A stretch of DNA of 64,000 bases from NCBI RefSeq assembly GCF_900142195.1, contig NZ_FRAB01000005.1:1-64000 (forward strand), read 5' to 3'. The stretch's first letter is position 1; every line of letters begins with the position of its first letter. Position numbers and translations under genes: made by a program. Below are positions 44,520 through 53,032 of the stretch, piece after piece. The stretch comes from Paraburkholderia terricola. GTDB lineage: Bacteria; Pseudomonadota; Gammaproteobacteria; Burkholderiales; Burkholderiaceae. The notes beneath the pieces are model-generated. The model was given only the letters and a program-made list of their open reading frames with translations. It did no database searches and was not told the DNA's origin.

Positions 44520-46019
44520 ATGTCGCTTCTCTCACAGATCGGCTCACCGATCGGATCGCTGCGCGGCCCCGCCGGCAGCTCGTCCGCCAGCGCGGCCAAC
44601 AAGGCCGCGAGCGCGAGCGCCGCCATGCCGTTCGCGCAAAGCTTGCAGCAAAGCATCGACTTGCAGAACAACGCCGCCGCGCGGAGCGCGAGCCAGCAGC
44701 AGGCTTCGTCGTCGGCTTCCGCGTCGTCGGGATCGTCGTCGAGCGTGCATGACGCGCCGCCGCCGCCCGATGCTTCGACGCCCGATGCGGACGACGTGAG
44801 CAGCGGCAAGGACGATAGCGACGCGACGAAAACGGCGGCGTCCGATTCGTCGTCAGCCGACGCAGCCCAGCAGGCCGCGCCCGAGAAGAGCGCCGCCACG
44901 CCGCCGAAGTCCGGCGATACGAGCAGCCGGACCGACGCCGGCACCGCGGCGGCGGCTTCCGCCGCGCAGGCGCAGGCTCAGGCCGACGCGAACGCCGCTG
45001 CGCCGGTAACGGCCGCGCCCGCCACGGCCACGACCGATGTCGCCACCACGTTGGCCGGCTCGGCCACGGACGCCACGAGCGTCGGCGCGCCGGGCAAGAA
45101 AACCGCCGCCACCGATCCGAAGTCGGCGCAGGACGCGTTGCAGGCGGCGCTTGCCGCGCTGGCCAACGGCCAGGGCGTGGTCCCGCAGCAGGCGTTGGCG
45201 AGCGGCGCGGCGGCGAACGCGGCGACGGCGGCAAGCGGCCAGGCCGGCGCAACCGGAAAAGCGAGCGGATCGGCGGACGACAAGGCGCTTGCGGCGGGCC
45301 TGTTCGGCGACGGCAAGGGGGCGAAGAACGCCAAAAGCGCGCTGACGTCGGCGGCGACGACCGTGGCCGACCCGTCCGCGGCGACGAAGGCGGCGGCCGA
45401 CTCGCTGACGGCGAGCGCTGCCGGCGGCGGGCAAGCTGGCGATCCGGGGTCTTTCAAGGCGGCGGCCGATGCGGCGACGGCGGCGCTGGCCGCCACCCAG
45501 GCCGCGGCGAGCGCCGCGAGCACGACGGCGGCCGTCCAGACGACGGGTAACGCGGGCGCGGCGCAAGCGGCGAATGCGTTGGCGCCGCAGGTGGGCACGG
45601 CCGACTGGGACGAGGCGTTGAGTCAGAAGGTGGTGTTTCTGTCGAATGCGCATTCGCAGAGTGCCGAACTCACGTTGAATCCGAAGGATCTCGGGCCGTT
45701 GCAGGTGGTGTTGCAGGTGGCCGATAACCATGCGCATGCGTTGTTTGTTTCGCAGCACCAGCAGGTTCGGGAAGCCGTCGAGGCGGCGTTGCCGAAGTTG
45801 CGGGAGGCGATGGAGGCCAATGGGATCGGGCTTGGCAGCGCTAGTGTCAGTGATGGGTTTGCCCGGCAGGGCGGGCAGCAGCAGAGTGCTGATTCTGGGC
45901 GGTCAGGTGGGCGTGGTGGTCGGGGTTCGTTTGCCGGCGGCGCTGAGTCTGGGGCCGTGGGGACGGTGGGTGATATCGCCGTTCGGCGGAAGGTGGGGTT
46001 GGTGGATACTTTTGTTTGA
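44520..46019 (+). CDS. fliK: Flagellar hook-length control protein FliK
   Basis: 499 aa secreted molecular ruler. The first 360 residues are Ala/Ser/Asp-rich and disordered. The C-terminal Flg_hook domain is clear: VVFLSNAHSQSAELTLNPKDLGPLQVVLQVADNHAHALFVS and VREAVEAALPKLREAMEANG at about 375-445, then a Gly/Arg-rich end. I start at the ATG 44520; an upstream TTG adds five residues. Codon use in the last 200 bp (for example TTT, GTT, GGG) shifts away from the operon average. The next 1.1 kb is a repeat element. Confidence 0.9.
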   Translation: MSLLSQIGSPIGSLRGPAGSSSASAANKAASASAAMPFAQSLQQSIDLQNNAAARSASQQQASSSASASSGSSSSVHDAPPPPDASTPDADDVSSGKDDSDATKTAASDSSSADAAQQAAPEKSAATPPKSGDTSSRTDAGTAAAASAAQAQAQADANAAAPVTAAPATATTDVATTLAGSATDATSVGAPGKKTAATDPKSAQDALQAALAALANGQGVVPQQALASGAAANAATAASGQAGATGKASGSADDKALAAGLFGDGKGAKNAKSALTSAATTVADPSAATKAAADSLTASAAGGGQAGDPGSFKAAADAATAALAATQAAASAASTTAAVQTTGNAGAAQAANALAPQVGTADWDEALSQKVVFLSNAHSQSAELTLNPKDLGPLQVVLQVADNHAHALFVSQHQQVREAVEAALPKLREAMEANGIGLGSASVSDGFARQGGQQQSADSGRSGGRGGRGSFAGGAESGAVGTVGDIAVRRKVGLVDTFV

Positions 46020-46130
46020 TGGATTGGGCTGCTCGGCGGGGTTTGGGTTTGGTTTGGTTTGCTCCTGGATTTGTTGGCCTTTGCTTGATTTGTTAGTGGT
46101 CTATTGGCGTTGCCCCTGTGCGGGGCGGCA

Positions 46131-46162
46131 CCTACTTTCTTTGCCGCCGCAAAGAAAGTAGG
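46131..46162 (+). repeat. Perfect 14-bp hairpin in the left arm
   Basis: CCTACTTTCTTTGC (46131-46144), loop CGCC, GCAAAGAAAGTAGG (46149-46162). The mirror copy is in the right arm. It lies next to a second small GCCCC/GGGGC stem (46112-46126). Confidence 0.95.
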
Positions 46163-46486
46163 CAAAGAAAGCGGCTCACACCGCCAGCTTTGAAGCGGGT
46201 CCCCTGGCTTGGAGGGGGCAGTGGTGCATCTGGAATCCGTGCCCTCGCACATTCGACGCCCGTGACAAGGCAGTCATTCTTCCGGCGGCGCTGCGCGCGC
46301 CGTCGCGGTGCTTCATTAAACCGCTCCTACGGTTCGGGCGCCCGGCATCGTTGCCGCGCAAAGCGCTGCGTTCCCGTCACGGCGCGAGATCCCATTTCGG
46401 CGGGGCCGGCCGATGGTCCAGTGCTGCACTTCCAAACCCGTGGGGCGCCCCGGCGCGCCGCCGACGCGAAGCAGAGGGCCCCACCG

Positions 46487-46707
46487 CACACAAACGAAGC
46501 CATCGGTTTTCGCGTAGCCGCTTCGGACGACGGAACCCGCCGCTTTTCATGCAACCCCTTCCGGCAACCGAAACCGCAGGTTTTGAAGCAGCCTCTTCCG
46601 GCGACTGAAACCGCAGGTTTTGAAGCGGTCCCTTCCGACGATCGAGCCCGCCGCTTTTCATGCGCCCCCTCCGGCGACCAAACCCGCGGGTTTTGAAGCC
46701 GACCCTT
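46487..46707. repeat. About six degenerate ~37-bp tandem repeats in the element core
   Basis: Units start near 46487, 46523, 46561, 46598, 46635 and 46671 and are 36-38 bp long. Each has CCGGCGAC-like bases, then CGAAACCGCAGG or CGAACCCGCCG, then TTTTGAAGC or TTTTCATGC, and ends CCCTT or CTCTT. Period 37 does not keep a reading frame, which argues against a protein repeat. Confidence 0.8.
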
Positions 46708-46852
46708 CCGGCGAGCACGCAGTGCGAGGCGGGAAGTATGACTGCCTTGTCACGAGCGTCGAATGTGCGAGGGCACCGATTCCAGATGCACCACTGCCTC
46801 CTCCAAGCCAAGGGACCCGCTTCAGAACTGGCGGTGTGAGCCGCTTTCTTTG

Positions 46853-46884
46853 CCTACTTTCTTTGCGGCGGCAAAGAAAGTAGG
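46853..46884 (-). repeat. Perfect 14-bp hairpin in the right arm
   Basis: CCTACTTTCTTTGC (46853-46866), loop GGCG, GCAAAGAAAGTAGG (46871-46884), the mirror counterpart of 46131-46162. Confidence 0.95.
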
Positions 46885-47123
46885 TGCCGCCCCGCACAGG
46901 GGCAACGCTAATAGACCACTAAGCCAGCAAGGAAAGGCCAACAAATCCAGGACCAAACCAAACCAACCGAACCAAACCCCCAAACAAAAACCCGCGCCGC
47001 CAGGCGCCGAAAGCCAAAAACAAGAGATAGCCCGCATTAACCCTTCTTTTCGACCCATCGCGCCGCAGGCAAATCAACAACAATCACCATCACCAGCACT
47101 AACGGCAAGCAACCGCAAACCTC

Positions 47124-47624
47124 ATGGCATCCACGACCGCAAACCAGCAAGCCGCGCCCGCATCGCCGGGCCCGTTGAAGCGCATCATCCTGATCGTCCT
47201 CATCGCGATCATCGCCGCGGGCGCAGCCGGCGCGGGGGTGTGGTTCTTCATGTCCAAACGCGCCCCGGCCGGCAACCCGGCTCAAGCCGCGCCCGCCCCG
47301 GCTCCAGCGCCGATCTTCTTCCCGCTCGAATCGATGACCGTCAATCTGCAATCGGACGACGGCCAGCAGCACTTCCTGCGCATCGGCCTGACGCTCAAGC
47401 TCACCGACGCGAAAACCCAGCAGGAACTCACCGAACACATGCCGGAAGTGCGCAGCCGTCTCCTGCTCGCGCTGTCGAACAAGCACCCCGACGAACTCGC
47501 GCCGCTCGAAGGCAAGCACGCGCTCGCCGCCGAACTGAAGACGCTGGTCGAACAGCCGACCGATAAAGGCGCCGCGCCGATGCACGTCCAGGATGTGCTG
47601 TTCACCGAATTCGTCGTGCAGTGA
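47124..47624 (+). CDS. fliL: Flagellar basal body-associated protein FliL
   Basis: 166 aa. A single span at about residues 18-40 (IILIVLIAIIAAGAAGAGVW) is followed by a short Pro/Ala linker and the periplasmic domain starting near 57: FFPLESMTVNLQSDDGQQHFLRIGLTL, ending with VQDVLFTEFVVQ. These are standard FliL features; it supports stator function. No clear Shine-Dalgarno precedes the ATG, and the repeat element ends about 143 bp upstream. First gene of fliLMNOPQR. Confidence 0.93.
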   Translation: MASTTANQQAAPASPGPLKRIILIVLIAIIAAGAAGAGVWFFMSKRAPAGNPAQAAPAPAPAPIFFPLESMTVNLQSDDGQQHFLRIGLTLKLTDAKTQQELTEHMPEVRSRLLLALSNKHPDELAPLEGKHALAAELKTLVEQPTDKGAAPMHVQDVLFTEFVVQ

Positions 47625-47689
47625 CGTCCCCAGTGACGTTGTCTAGCGCCGCCATCATCAACCGCCACGGGACGCACGAGGAATAAGCA

Positions 47690-48688
47690 ATGGGCCACGA
47701 AGAGTTCATGTCCCAGGAGGAGGTCGATGCCCTCCTCAAGGGCGTAACCGGCGAGTCCGATTCGGAAGCCGAGCAAAGCGATCGTCCGGGCGTCCGCCCG
47801 TACAACATCGCGACGCAGGAACGCATCGTCCGCGGCCGGATGCCCGGCCTCGAAATCATCAACGACCGCTTCGCGCGTCTGTTGCGCGTCGGCATCTTCA
47901 ACTTCATGCGGCGCTCGGCGGAAATCTCCGTCGGCCCGGTGAAGGTGCAGAAGTACAGCGAGTTCACCCGCAACCTGCCGATCCCGACCAACCTGAACCT
48001 GGTCCACATCAAGCCGTTGCGCGGCACGTCGCTGTTCGTGTTCGACCCGGATCTGGTGTTCTTCGTGGTCGACAACCTGTTCGGCGGCGACGGGCGCTTT
48101 CATACCCGCGTCGAAGGCCGCGATTTCACGCAGACCGAGCAGCGCATCATCATGAAGCTGCTCAACCTGACGTTCGAGCATTACGCGGCGTCGTGGAAGA
48201 GCGTGCGTCCGCTGCAGTTCGAATACATGCGCTCGGAGATGCACACGCAGTTCGCCAACGTCGCGACGCCGAACGAAATCGTCATCGTCACGCAGTTCAC
48301 GATCGAGTTCGGCTCGACCGGCGGCACGCTGCATATCTGCATGCCGTATTCGATGATCGAACCGATCCGCGACATTCTCTCGTCGCCGATCCAGGGCGAG
48401 GCGCTCGAAGTCGACCGCCGCTGGGTCCGCGTGCTGTCGCAGCAGGTGCAGGCGGCGGAAGTGGAACTGACCGCGGATCTCGCGCAGATGCCGGTCACGT
48501 TCGAACAGATCCTGAACATGCGCAAGGGCGATGTTCTGCCGATCAACATTCCCGAACACATCACGGCCAAGGTCGATGGGGTGCCGGTCATGGAATGCGG
48601 CTACGGAATTTTCAATGGTCAGTACGCGCTGCGGGTCCAGAAGATGATCAGCGCAGCCGACACAATGAAGGAAGGTGGATATGAGTGA
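47690..48688 (+). CDS. fliM: Flagellar motor switch protein FliM
   Basis: 332 aa. The N-terminal CheY-P binding peptide is EEFMSQEEVDALLKGV at about 3-18, the middle CheC-like domain includes FARLLRVGIFNFMRRSAEI, and the C-terminal SpoA domain ends around GYGIFNGQYALRVQKMI. It forms the C-ring with FliG and FliN. The stop overlaps the fliN start. Confidence 0.97.
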   Translation: MGHEEFMSQEEVDALLKGVTGESDSEAEQSDRPGVRPYNIATQERIVRGRMPGLEIINDRFARLLRVGIFNFMRRSAEISVGPVKVQKYSEFTRNLPIPTNLNLVHIKPLRGTSLFVFDPDLVFFVVDNLFGGDGRFHTRVEGRDFTQTEQRIIMKLLNLTFEHYAASWKSVRPLQFEYMRSEMHTQFANVATPNEIVIVTQFTIEFGSTGGTLHICMPYSMIEPIRDILSSPIQGEALEVDRRWVRVLSQQVQAAEVELTADLAQMPVTFEQILNMRKGDVLPINIPEHITAKVDGVPVMECGYGIFNGQYALRVQKMISAADTMKEGGYE

Positions 48689-49112
48689 CCTGAACGCAAA
48701 GCCCGAGACCGAAGCGGTCAGCGCCGAGGACGAAACGGCGATGGCGGACTGGGCCAGCGCGCTGGCCGAGCAGAACGACAACACGGAAGTCGACGCGACC
48801 ACGGCCGGCGTGTTCCAGCCGCTGTCGAAAGTCGAGCCGACCTCGACGCGCAACGACATCGACATGATCCTGGACATTCCCGTTCAGATGACCGTCGAGC
48901 TCGGCCGCACCAAGATCGCGATCCGCAACCTGCTGCAACTCGCGCAAGGTTCGGTGGTGGAACTGGACGGCATGGCGGGCGAGCCGATGGACGTGCTCGT
49001 CAACGGCTGTCTGATCGCACAGGGTGAAGTGGTGGTGGTGAACGACAAGTTCGGTATTCGTCTGACCGACATCATCACGCCGTCCGAACGCATCCGGAAG
49101 TTGAATCGATGA
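48681..49112 (+). CDS. fliN: Flagellar motor switch protein FliN
   Basis: 143 aa. The acidic N-terminal 55 residues are variable. The C-terminal SpoA domain is well conserved: [44 protein letters not shown] and [21 protein letters not shown] prefer the ATG at 48681, with AAGGTGG upstream, over a GTG two codons earlier. Overlaps fliM and fliO. Confidence 0.96.
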   Translation: MSDLNAKPETEAVSAEDETAMADWASALAEQNDNTEVDATTAGVFQPLSKVEPTSTRNDIDMILDIPVQMTVELGRTKIAIRNLLQLAQGSVVELDGMAGEPMDVLVNGCLIAQGEVVVVNDKFGIRLTDIITPSERIRKLNR

Positions 49113-49696
49113 AACGCGTGGTCCGTCGCGCCGTGTTCGCGGCCAACGTGGCAGCCGCCTCGGCGCTCACGTTCGCACTGGCAACGGCGCCGCTCGCCGC
49201 GCAAGCGGCCGACATGAACGCGGTCAACAACGCCGCGAAAATGGCCTCGGGCGTCGGCGCGGGCACGGCTGTGCCGGCGCTCGGCGTCGGCGCGGTGTTG
49301 CAAACGATCGTCGGCCTGCTGGTGGTGATCGGTCTGGTGTTCGGCTGCGCGTGGCTCGCGCGCCGCTTCGGCTTGCAGCCGGCGAACCGCGGCGGCCTCG
49401 TGAAGACGATCGGCGGCGCCTCGCTCGGCGGCAAGGAGCGCGTCGCGGTGGTCGAGATCGGCGATACGTGGCTGGTGCTCGGCACGGCGCCGGGCAACGT
49501 GCGTCTTTTGCATACGATGCCGGCGGGCTCGGCCACGGCCGATGCGGCCGGCGGCACGCCAACCGGCGAGTCGGGTGGACCTGGCATCGCCGGAGCGGGC
49601 GCGGCGTTGCCGGGCACCTTCGGTCAACGCTTTCGCGACGCCTTGAAAGGCGAAGTCGGCAAACGTTTCAACGGGCAAGGCGGCGGAGTTCGGTAA
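49109..49696 (+). CDS. fliO: Flagellar biosynthetic protein FliO
   Basis: 195 aa. A hydrophobic N-terminal segment (about 8-34, ending AAQAA) resembles a cleaved signal. A second span at about 63-87 ([20 protein letters not shown]) is followed by ARRFGL and the cytoplasmic domain with [21 protein letters not shown] and [14 protein letters not shown]. Gly-rich C-terminus. Assists FliP assembly. ATGA overlap with fliN and TAATG junction with fliP. Confidence 0.9.
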   Translation: MKRVVRRAVFAANVAAASALTFALATAPLAAQAADMNAVNNAAKMASGVGAGTAVPALGVGAVLQTIVGLLVVIGLVFGCAWLARRFGLQPANRGGLVKTIGGASLGGKERVAVVEIGDTWLVLGTAPGNVRLLHTMPAGSATADAAGGTPTGESGGPGIAGAGAALPGTFGQRFRDALKGEVGKRFNGQGGGVR

Positions 49697-50556
49697 TGCA
49701 GTTCAGTCTTCAATCAGCGCGTGAAGCGTCAACCTCGGTGTCATGCCCGGTGTTAAGCCCGGTGCGATCCATCGGTCTCTCCCGCGCCGCCTCCACCGCG
49801 CTTGCGGTATTGCGCCGTGTCGCGCCCGTGGCGCTGCCGGTGCTGATGCTCGCGCTGCCGGCGCTGTCGTTCGCGCAAACCGCCGGCTTGCCGGCCTTCA
49901 ACACGAGCCCCGGCCCGAACGGCGGCACGACCTACTCGCTGAGCGTGCAGACGATGCTGCTGCTCACGATGCTGTCGTTCCTGCCGGCCATGGTGTTGAT
50001 GATGACGAGCTTCACGCGCATCATCATCGTGTTGTCGCTGCTGCGCCAGGCGCTCGGCACGAGCACCACGCCGCCGAACCAGGTGCTGGTCGGCCTCGCG
50101 ATGTTCCTCACGCTGTTCGTCATGTCGCCGGTGCTCGACAAGGCCTACACCGACGGCTACAAGCCGTTCTCCGAAGGCTCGATGCCGATGGAGCAGGCGG
50201 TCAACCGCGGCCTCGCGCCGTTCAAGACCTTCATGCTGCGTCAGACCCGCGAAAGCGATCTCGCGCTGTTCGCCCGCATCTCGCATGCCGCGCCGATGCA
50301 AGGCCCCGAAGACGTGCCGCTGTCGCTGCTGGTGCCCTCGTTCGTGACGAGCGAGCTGAAAACCGGCTTCCAGATCGGCTTCACGATCTTCATTCCGTTT
50401 CTCATCATCGACATGGTGGTGGCGAGCGTGCTGATGTCGATGGGCATGATGATGGTGTCGCCCGCCACGATTTCGCTGCCGTTCAAGCTGATGCTGTTCG
50501 TGCTGGTCGACGGCTGGCAGTTGCTGCTCGGCTCGCTCGCGCAGAGCTTCGTTTAA
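49696..50556 (+). CDS. fliP: Flagellar export gate protein FliP
   Basis: 286 aa. A long N-terminal signal region ends near ALSFAQT at about 62. Then come the conserved membrane core [48 protein letters not shown], and the C-terminal [25 protein letters not shown]. These are classic FliP motifs. I chose the ATG 49696, overlapping the fliO stop; longer frames upstream are read-through of fliO in another frame. Confidence 0.95.
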   Translation: MQFSLQSAREASTSVSCPVLSPVRSIGLSRAASTALAVLRRVAPVALPVLMLALPALSFAQTAGLPAFNTSPGPNGGTTYSLSVQTMLLLTMLSFLPAMVLMMTSFTRIIIVLSLLRQALGTSTTPPNQVLVGLAMFLTLFVMSPVLDKAYTDGYKPFSEGSMPMEQAVNRGLAPFKTFMLRQTRESDLALFARISHAAPMQGPEDVPLSLLVPSFVTSELKTGFQIGFTIFIPFLIIDMVVASVLMSMGMMMVSPATISLPFKLMLFVLVDGWQLLLGSLAQSFV

Positions 50557-50619
50557 GCGCCGCGCGCCACGTTACCCGAACGCGCCTCCTCACCTTTCAA
50601 CGCTTCAGGTCGAATCGCC

Positions 50620-50889
50620 ATGAATCAGGAATCCGTCATGACGCTCGCGCACCAGGCCATGTATGTCGGCCTGCTGCTCGCCGCGCCGCTCTTGCTGGTC
50701 GCGCTGGTGGTCGGTCTGGTGGTGAGCCTGTTCCAGGCCGCCACGCAGATCAACGAAAGCACGCTGTCGTTCATTCCGAAGCTGCTGGCGATCGCCGTCA
50801 CGATGGTGATCGCCGGGCCGTGGATGTTGACGACCATGCTCGACTATCTGCGCCAGACGCTCACCAACATCCCGACGCTCGTCAACTGA
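50620..50889 (+). CDS. fliQ: Flagellar export gate protein FliQ
   Basis: 89 aa, two membrane helices (about 17-40 and 52-75) with the conserved VVGLVVSLFQAATQINESTLSF and FIPKLLAIAVTMVIAGPWML. The length matches the family. It lies between fliP and fliR with short spacers. Confidence 0.95.
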   Translation: MNQESVMTLAHQAMYVGLLLAAPLLLVALVVGLVVSLFQAATQINESTLSFIPKLLAIAVTMVIAGPWMLTTMLDYLRQTLTNIPTLVN

Positions 50890-50934
50890 GCGCCGCGCCG
50901 GCCTTAACCTGCTCCGCCCGCCCTCGCCGCCGCC

Positions 50935-51717
50935 ATGTTTTCCGTCACCTACGCGCAACTGAACGCCTGGCTCACCGCGTTCCTGTGGCCGTTCGTGCGG
51001 ATTCTCGCGCTGGTCGCGACCGCGCCGGTGTTCGGCAACCGCTCGCTGCCGATGCGCGTGAAGATCGGTCTCGCGGCCTTCGTCACGATCATCGTCGCGC
51101 CCACGCTCGGCGCGCTGCCGCAGGTCACGGTGTTTTCCGCGGAAGGGGTATGGATCATCGTCAACCAGTTCCTGATCGGCATCGCGCTCGGCGTGACGAT
51201 GCAGATCGTCTTTCAGGCGATCAGCGCGACCGGCGATTTCGTCGGCCTCGGCATGGGCCTCGGCTTTGCGACCTTCTTCGACGCGCAGGCGAGCAGTTCG
51301 AGCCAGGTGCTGTCGAGCTACATGAACACCATCGCGATGCTGGTGTTCCTCGTGATCGACGGTCATCTGCAAATGATCGGCGCGCTGCTCGCCACGTTCC
51401 AGTCAGTGCCGGTAGCGGCCAACATCCTCGGCGCATCCGGCTGGCGCACGCTGGCGAATTTCGGCGGCACGGTGTTTTCGGCGGGCCTGCTGCTGTCGCT
51501 GCCGGTGGTCGCGGCGCTCCTCATCACCAATCTTTCGCTCGGCATTCTGAACCGCGCCGCGCCGCAAATCGGCGTGTTCCAGATCGGCTTTCCGCTGACC
51601 ATGCTGATCGGCATGCTGCTGTTGCAATTGATGATCCCGAACATGATTCCGTTCTTCACGCGCCTTTTCGATGTCGGCATCGATCAGATGGGCCGCGTGG
51701 CGGCGGGCTTCAGGTAG
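50935..51717 (+). CDS. fliR: Flagellar export gate protein FliR
   Basis: 260 aa with multiple spans. Family patches are LWPFVRILALVATAPVFGNRSLPMRVKIGLA at about 17-47, GFATFFDAQASSSSQVLSSY at about 110-129 and the C-terminal LQLMIPNMIPFFTRLFDVGIDQM. Last gene of the operon, ended by the hairpin at 51749-51785. Confidence 0.95.
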   Translation: MFSVTYAQLNAWLTAFLWPFVRILALVATAPVFGNRSLPMRVKIGLAAFVTIIVAPTLGALPQVTVFSAEGVWIIVNQFLIGIALGVTMQIVFQAISATGDFVGLGMGLGFATFFDAQASSSSQVLSSYMNTIAMLVFLVIDGHLQMIGALLATFQSVPVAANILGASGWRTLANFGGTVFSAGLLLSLPVVAALLITNLSLGILNRAAPQIGVFQIGFPLTMLIGMLLLQLMIPNMIPFFTRLFDVGIDQMGRVAAGFR

Positions 51718-51748
51718 CGAAGCTTTCGGCAGCCACCGCAAAAGGAAA

Positions 51749-51785
51749 AAGGGCGGACCCGGCTTGCACCGGCTCCGCCCTTCTT
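51749..51785. terminator. Bidirectional terminator between fliR and flgL
   Basis: AAGGGCGGA (51750-51758) pairs with TCCGCCCTT (51775-51783), with inner CCGG/CCGG pairing. The stem is preceded by A-rich sequence and followed by CTTCGTTT, so it can terminate transcription from both convergent operons. Confidence 0.8.
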
Positions 51786-51798
51786 CGTTTCCGCGTGT

Positions 51799-53022
51799 TC
51801 AGCTCAGGTACTGGAACAACGACATGTTCTGGATCTTCACGAAAGCCTGCTGCGCCGCTTGCAACGCGTTCTGCGTCAGCGTGTACTTGCCGACCGTCTT
51901 GACCAGGTCGGTTTGCGTCAGGTCGGAAAGGTTGCTCGTGGTTTGCAGCGTGTTGGTCTGCGTGACGCTCTGCAATGCCTTCACCTCCTGCTCGCGACCG
52001 CCCACCGCGGCCTGCGCGGTCACGACGTTGTTCATCGTGTTCTCGAGCTGGGTCATGCTGGTGGTCAGCGCGCTCTGGAAGCTCGCCGTCGAGGCGCCGC
52101 CCGACACCGGCGTTTGCAGCGTGGCGATCAACTGGCTCAGATTGGCGAACACGTCCATGCTGCCTTGCGTGGCGGGCGTCACGCTAAAGCTGTCGCCCGC
52201 GTTCGGCGCGCCGGTGAGCGTCACCGACTGGCCGCCGAGCGCGATCGCCGAGCCGGCCGTGTACGTCTGCGGCGTGCCGGTCGTGACCGCGCCGGTGGCC
52301 GGATCGGTCGCGCTGATCGTGTAGGTGGTCGCCGACGAAAAGTTGATCTGATACTTGTCGGCGTTGGCCGGATTCGTCGGACTGGTCAGGCTCACGCTGC
52401 TGATCACGCCGGTGCCGGTATTGCCGGTGGTCGCGGCCGGCACCGCGCTGGTGCCGATCGGCGCGACGCTGCCGAAGATCGAGAGCCCGTTGTCGCCGGT
52501 CTGAACGAGGTGCGAGTCGGTGACCTGCACGACCGGCGTGCCGGTGTCGCCCGAATACGTCACCACGCCGGCCGCATTCGTGGTGTACGGCTGCGCGCTG
52601 CTTTGATAGCCGGCGAACAGGTAGTTGCCCTGCGGGTCGGTCGAATTGGCGAGCGTCATCAACTGGCTGCGCAAGCTCTGCAATTGCGTCGCGATCGCGC
52701 CGCGGTCGCCGTCGTTCAGCGACCCGTCGCCGGCGCGCAGCACCAGCGTGTGAACGGTTTGCAGCACGGTGTTGACGTCGCCGAGCGTGGTGTCTTCCTG
52801 CTGCAGCGACGCCAGCGCCGCGGTCTGGTTGGTCGTGAACTGCGCGAGCGTGGTGGCCGTCGAGCTGAGCTGCACGGCCTGGGCCGCGCCGAGCGGATTG
52901 TCGGACGGCGTCGAGAGGCTCACGCCGCTCGAAATCTGCGCGTACAACTGCGACAACTGAGCTTGCTGGTCGCTCATCGTCGCGACGTTCATGCTGAAGT
53001 ACTGCGTGCTGGAGATGCGCAT
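51799..53022 (-). CDS. flgL: Flagellar hook-associated protein 3 FlgL
   Basis: 407 aa. Joins the hook to the filament. The flagellin-like N-terminus has MRISSTQYFSMNVATM and then QLSQLYAQISSGVSLSTPSDNP. The C-terminus has the matching helix ending in FVKIQNMSLFQYLS. A middle insert at about 222-282 has NFSSATTYTISATD, TYTAGSAIALGGQ and GAPNAGDSFSVTP, a module also seen in FlgE and partly in FlgK. I used the ATG at 53022 with GAGG upstream, not the TTG two codons earlier. It lies 10 bp after flgK. Confidence 0.93.
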   Translation of the reverse strand: MRISSTQYFSMNVATMSDQQAQLSQLYAQISSGVSLSTPSDNPLGAAQAVQLSSTATTLAQFTTNQTAALASLQQEDTTLGDVNTVLQTVHTLVLRAGDGSLNDGDRGAIATQLQSLRSQLMTLANSTDPQGNYLFAGYQSSAQPYTTNAAGVVTYSGDTGTPVVQVTDSHLVQTGDNGLSIFGSVAPIGTSAVPAATTGNTGTGVISSVSLTSPTNPANADKYQINFSSATTYTISATDPATGAVTTGTPQTYTAGSAIALGGQSVTLTGAPNAGDSFSVTPATQGSMDVFANLSQLIATLQTPVSGGASTASFQSALTTSMTQLENTMNNVVTAQAAVGGREQEVKALQSVTQTNTLQTTSNLSDLTQTDLVKTVGKYTLTQNALQAAQQAFVKIQNMSLFQYLS

Positions 53023-53032
53023 GTTCAACGCC

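Larger units (their letters stand above)
46038..46980. repeat. Inverted-repeat element, ~245-bp arms around a tandem-repeat core
   Basis: The left arm 46038-46283 and right arm 46731-46980 are reverse complements. Over the inner ~160 bp I count about seven differences by eye; the outer ~85 bp diverge more. Both arms start with a G/T-rich GGTTTGG run, then CTGGATTTGTTGGCCTTT, GTGGTCTATT, GCCCCTGTGCGGGGC, a perfect hairpin and AAAGCGGCTCACACCGCC. The core (46284-46730) has no inverted symmetry and carries about six tandem repeats. No transposase or integrase lies inside, so if mobile it must be non-autonomous. A half copy lies at 326-380. Confidence 0.9.
46020..47123. other. Gene-free interval between fliK and fliL, filled by a repeat element
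   Basis: 1104 bp with no supportable gene. 46038-46980 is the inverted-repeat element described separately. 46981-47123 leads to fliL and contains A/C-rich sequence with no clear promoter or Shine-Dalgarno. Open frames in the arms are mirror images of each other and show no family features. Confidence 0.7.

Noticed and set aside
46118-46696. Open frames of 60-190 codons inside the inverted-repeat element, on both strands
   Set aside because: Arm frames are mirror copies of each other forced by the inverted repeat. Compositions are Arg-rich, no family motif is visible, and the core repeat period of 37 bp breaks frame.
46487-46707. The 37-bp tandem units as a CRISPR array
   Set aside because: Units are directly abutting and degenerate, with no unique spacers and no cas genes in the window.
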